NCBI GenBank assembly: GCA_964411275.1
Contig: CAYPKG010000061.1
Coordinates: forward strand, 1-8,242
Source: CAYPKG01 sp964411275
Lineage (GTDB): Bacteria; Bacillota; Clostridia; Christensenellales; CAG-138
Direction: 5' to 3'
DNA: 8,242 bases
Part shown: positions 6,092 through 8,242 of the stretch, one piece after another
Layout of the letters: each line of letters starts with the position of its first letter
How positions within the stretch are numbered: the stretch's first letter is position 1
Notes under the pieces: generated by a model
Database searches by the model: none
Told to the model about the DNA's origin: nothing
What the model saw: only the letters and a program-made list of their open reading frames with translations
Program-made: the position numbers and the translations under genes

Positions 6092-6098
6092 CAATTAT

Positions 6099-6677
6099 TT
6101 ATCTTTTCTGTTTTAGAAACCAGCTTTCAAACACGATTTCATCGGTGCCGGGGATGTCCTCTACGCCCTCCTTAATCAGGCAAAGGGGAGGGAACAGCAC
6201 GCACCACCAGTTTTGCCCTTCGCCCGAACCCAGCACCACCCGGAGCGCTTCATACTCCCCGGCGGGGTACTCGGCGTCTTTGTAGGTGCGGTCCGGGAAC
6301 TGAGCGACCCCCAGCCTAAGCTCGCCGCCATAGCCGCAGCCGTTCTCCCAAAGCACCTCGTCCACCGCTTCCTGGAGCGCCGCGCCGTCGGACAGCAGGA
6401 TTTCCTCCGCCTTCGTGAGGGTGCCCGCTGGAGCAAACCGCTTGAGAAGCGCGTCGCGTACCGCCAGCTTTATGCGCTGATCCTCATCGCTGTCGCTGTT
6501 GGCGATGACGTGCAGCCGGAGAACTCCCGGCTTTCCTCCCTGTAATAAGGCCGCATATTCTTCCTTAATGGCAATCCCGGCAGGCGCATGCTGTGATACG
6601 TATGCGCTGCGGCAGCCGAGAAACACAAATAGCAATGCCGTAAGGCCCGTTAACCCGGCTCTGAGCCGAAAATTCAT
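6099..6677 (-). CDS. spoIIR: Stage II sporulation protein R (SpoIIR)
   Basis: A 192-aa SpoIIR. In Bacillus this protein is made in the forespore, is exported, and triggers the SpoIIGA protease to cleave pro-sigma-E in the mother cell. The N-terminus has a basic start and one hydrophobic segment (about 7-22), consistent with export or membrane anchoring. Residue C22 follows FLG, not a good lipobox. The family signatures are plain: LRLHVIANSDSDEDQRIKLA (53-72), FPDRTY (127-132), YPAGEYEALRVVLG (137-150), and GQNWWCVLFPPLC (154-166). The length is normal. AGGAGG (6691-6686) lies 8 nt before the ATG. A sigma-F-like promoter sits directly upstream (6711-6739). It indicates that the organism is, or descends from, a spore former. 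It follows the DUF2812 genes on the same strand but probably has its own start of transcription. Confidence 0.96.
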   Translation of the reverse strand: MNFRLRAGLTGLTALLFVFLGCRSAYVSQHAPAGIAIKEEYAALLQGGKPGVLRLHVIANSDSDEDQRIKLAVRDALLKRFAPAGTLTKAEEILLSDGAALQEAVDEVLWENGCGYGGELRLGVAQFPDRTYKDAEYPAGEYEALRVVLGSGEGQNWWCVLFPPLCLIKEGVEDIPGTDEIVFESWFLKQKR

Positions 6678-6710
6678 ACCTTCCGCCTCCTACATATACT
6701 GATGCTGGAA

Positions 6711-6739
6711 AGTATGTACAGGGAACCCTTATTTTATGC
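6711..6739 (-). promoter_or_regulatory. Sigma-F-like promoter of spoIIR
   Basis: On the - strand GCATA (6739-6735) fits the sigma-F -35 pattern GYWTA. After 15 nt, GTACATACT (6719-6711) fits the -10 pattern GGnnAnAnT at all but the second base. The expected start of RNA is near 6704, giving a leader of under 30 nt that holds the ribosome binding site. spoIIR is a known sigma-F target in Bacillus, which supports the call. The -35 overlaps the last codon and stop (6736-6734) of the DUF2812 reading frame. Confidence 0.65.
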
Positions 6740-7932
6740 AATGGGTTGCCACATGTCCAGATAGCCGCTTTCCCCCCAGTCCCTGCCGATGAGAAATATC
6801 ACCTGCCGATCCTTTTGCAACAGCCAATACAGACCATCCGTGGCCGCCGTGTCATATCCCTTCTGGGTTACCGGCGCAAGGCCGGGGTATCGGGCGCGAT
6901 AGTCCGCATATACCCGGTCGGCTAGGCCGGGATAGGCGCTCAATGTACAGACATACATACCTTTCTCATCATACGCCTCCACATACTTCATCAAAGGCGA
7001 GCGGTATTTGCGATTAATCCCCTCCTGTTGCGACCTGAGGGTAGAAAAAACAAGTATCGCGTCACCCCCAACACCAATACAGGCATACCATAGCGAAGCC
7101 ATTTGGGCTGACGATAGCTAGCCGGGCCCCCCAGTGCGCCCAGCAAGAGGCCCAATCCTATTTGCATCCCAAAAAGCGTTTGCACCGACGCCTGGAAAAC
7201 CAGGTCCAGCACCACAGCCAAAAGGAAACCGACAGGGGCGGCAAGGGAGAGGGTGCGCAGTACGGCGGCCAGCCGCCATGCCCTGGGTACAGGCATGGGC
7301 GAAAGCCGCGCGCCTGTCTTTACCCCACGCTTGGTTTTCATAAAAATCCACAGAAGGCGGCAAAGATACCAGGCGATGATCAGCAGCGCGGGCGGTATGA
7401 GCAGCATAGACGCAACCCCCATGTATTGGGCCAGCAATATGGTATTCACAGGGCCAAAGCCCCCGAAAAACAGCATCAGCCACAGGAGCCCGCCCAGCAG
7501 CGCCGCCGAGAGACACAGCGCCATGTGCCGAAAATACCGCGTCCGAAGCATGTCATGGTCTGCTGCCGGGTCGGTGGAGAAGGGGGCATGTTCCTGTTTT
7601 GCGTCCGCGGCGAATATGCGAAAATATCCGATGTCCGCCACATACTCCCATCCGGCTTCCGCACAAAACGCCTGAAACTCATCAAACTCCATATGAATCC
7701 AGGGGGCCATTATGCTGTCCGCGTCTGTGCGCCACAGGGCGATGGCGTATTGGGGCGGATGGTCGTCCGGCGTCCAGGTCGTGCGGCGAAGGAGGGGGTC
7801 GATTTTTGAAAGCCGGTAGCCCGCTTGCGCCTGCTCATTGAGCCAGCCTTCCGCCGCCGGATAATCCAGGGTGAAAAAAGGAAACCATAGGCGCTTGATT
7901 TGTGTCCCGGGTTGGCTCCCATGATCGTTCAT
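6734..7932 (-). pseudogene. DUF2812-type membrane protein gene, split by an apparent frameshift
   Basis: Frame one (7932-6991, 313 aa) starts with a DUF2812 domain (about 17-110: WFPFFTLDYPAAEGWLNEQ, GYRLSKI, FQAFCAEAGWEYV), followed by about four to five membrane segments (136-158, 163-198, 222-247, 253-270, 281-297). It then ends in a basic, unlikely tail (SGRNRRGLIANTARL). A second frame (stop at 6736-6734) continues with KYVEAYDEKGMYV, then DTAATDGLYWLLQ, RQVIFLIG and DMWQPIA, which reads as the natural C-terminal domain and resembles the C-terminus of the neighbouring gene. The frames overlap only in about 7118-6991. One missing base, most simply in the T6 run (7050-7045) or the G5 run (7069-7065), would join them into about 399 aa. 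Either the gene is broken, or the base is a sequence error. AAAGGAG (7945-7939) precedes the ATG, which overlaps the upstream stop (ATGA). Members often sit beside PadR-type regulators; the function is unknown. Confidence 0.75.
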
Positions 7933-8242
7933 GCTCCGCTCCTTTCCAGCAGCTGTCCGATGGGCCGGGCGTAGTCCATCACGTCTATCGCGTCTTTTCG
8001 TGAAATCAGCCCCATTTCAATCAGCAGCACCCGGTTTCCCCTTTGCAGCGCCAGCAGCGTCCCATCCGGATACAGCGCCGCCCGGTCAGCGCCGGGGAAC
8101 CCAATGCTTTGAAAATCCTCCGGCCAGCGCTTTTTGCCGCCATAGGGCGGATTCGCCATCAGGCCTTCATAGATCCCCGCCGCCACGAAAGGGAATTTGC
8201 AGTCATAGCAATAGGAGGTCCAAAACCGGCCGTCGGCGACAT
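7929..8242 (-). CDS. C-terminal part of a second DUF2812-associated membrane protein (runs off the edge)
   Basis: The frame is open from the right edge (8241) to the stop at 7931-7929, giving 103 codons. A GTG at 8186 is not a credible start: the reading frame continues upstream as DGRFWTSYCYDCKFPF without a stop. Only the end of the protein is visible, so its N-terminus and any DUF2812 domain lie outside. The pattern GADRAALYPDGTLLALQRGN then RVLLIEM resembles YDTAATDGLYWLLQKDR then QVIFLIG in the next gene, which is why I call them paralogues. No membrane segment is visible in this part. It overlaps the next gene by 4 nt (ATGA), so the two are one operon with coupled translation. The operon probably continues leftward on the - strand past the window edge. 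The function is unknown. Confidence 0.6.
   Translation of the reverse strand, partial: VADGRFWTSYCYDCKFPFVAAGIYEGLMANPPYGGKKRWPEDFQSIGFPGADRAALYPDGTLLALQRGNRVLLIEMGLISRKDAIDVMDYARPIGQLLERSGA

Noticed and set aside
6653..6677. SpoIIR as a lipoprotein
   Set aside because: C22 is preceded by FLG rather than a good L-[AS]-[GA] lipobox, so a plain signal or anchor segment is the safer reading.
7045..7050. Programmed -1 frameshift at the T6 run
   Set aside because: The zero-frame codons are TTG TTT TTT CTA, which do not make a standard X XXY YYZ heptamer, and no strong following stem-loop was recognised. It is kept only as a minor alternative to mutation or error.
7162..7809. 215-codon open frame on + opposite the DUF2812 gene
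   Set aside because: It is rich in Arg, Gln, Pro and Gly as expected from the antisense of a GC-rich membrane protein, and DUF2812 features are clear on the other strand.

Overview
The window looks like chromosome from a spore-forming member of the Clostridia, probably an anaerobic gut Firmicute. The main evidence is a clear spoIIR gene with a sigma-F-like promoter, a type III glutamine synthetase, a DUF1292 protein, strong AGGAGG-type ribosome binding sites and moderately high GC coding sequence. I cannot name a genus. No tRNA, rRNA, CRISPR array or transposase is visible.

Left edge (1-540): an AT-rich, compositionally different stretch. It carries four inverted repeats within 135 bp (23-155), an imperfect 31-bp palindrome (191-221) and a 75-aa XRE-type regulator closed by an intrinsic terminator. 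It could be the end of an integrated or mobilisable element, but no recombinase, relaxase or attachment site is in view. Middle (541-4800), all on +: a promoter, a LrgA/LrgB membrane protein pair with overlapping genes, an 18-bp perfect palindrome, the 16S rRNA dimethyltransferase gene rsmA/ksgA, and a type III glutamine synthetase. A long hairpin then serves as a shared terminator.

Right half (4800-8242): a PAS/HTH regulator of the YheO/DauR type on - faces the glutamine synthetase gene. It is divergent from a small acidic DUF1292 protein on + that has a CxC-x4-CxC cysteine cluster. After another shared hairpin, everything is on -: spoIIR, and upstream of it two adjacent genes of a DUF2812-type membrane family coupled by an ATGA overlap. 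The nearer DUF2812 gene is split across two reading frames, so it is a frameshifted gene or contains a sequence error. The farther one runs off the right edge.

The genes do not form one pathway. The window is mostly housekeeping: ribosome maturation, nitrogen assimilation and sporulation signalling. The items most worth checking are the hairpin array at the left edge, the frameshift in the DUF2812 gene with its neighbouring paralogue, the spoIIR promoter embedded in the end of that gene, and the cysteine cluster in the DUF1292 protein. I found no clear evidence for a new multi-gene system.
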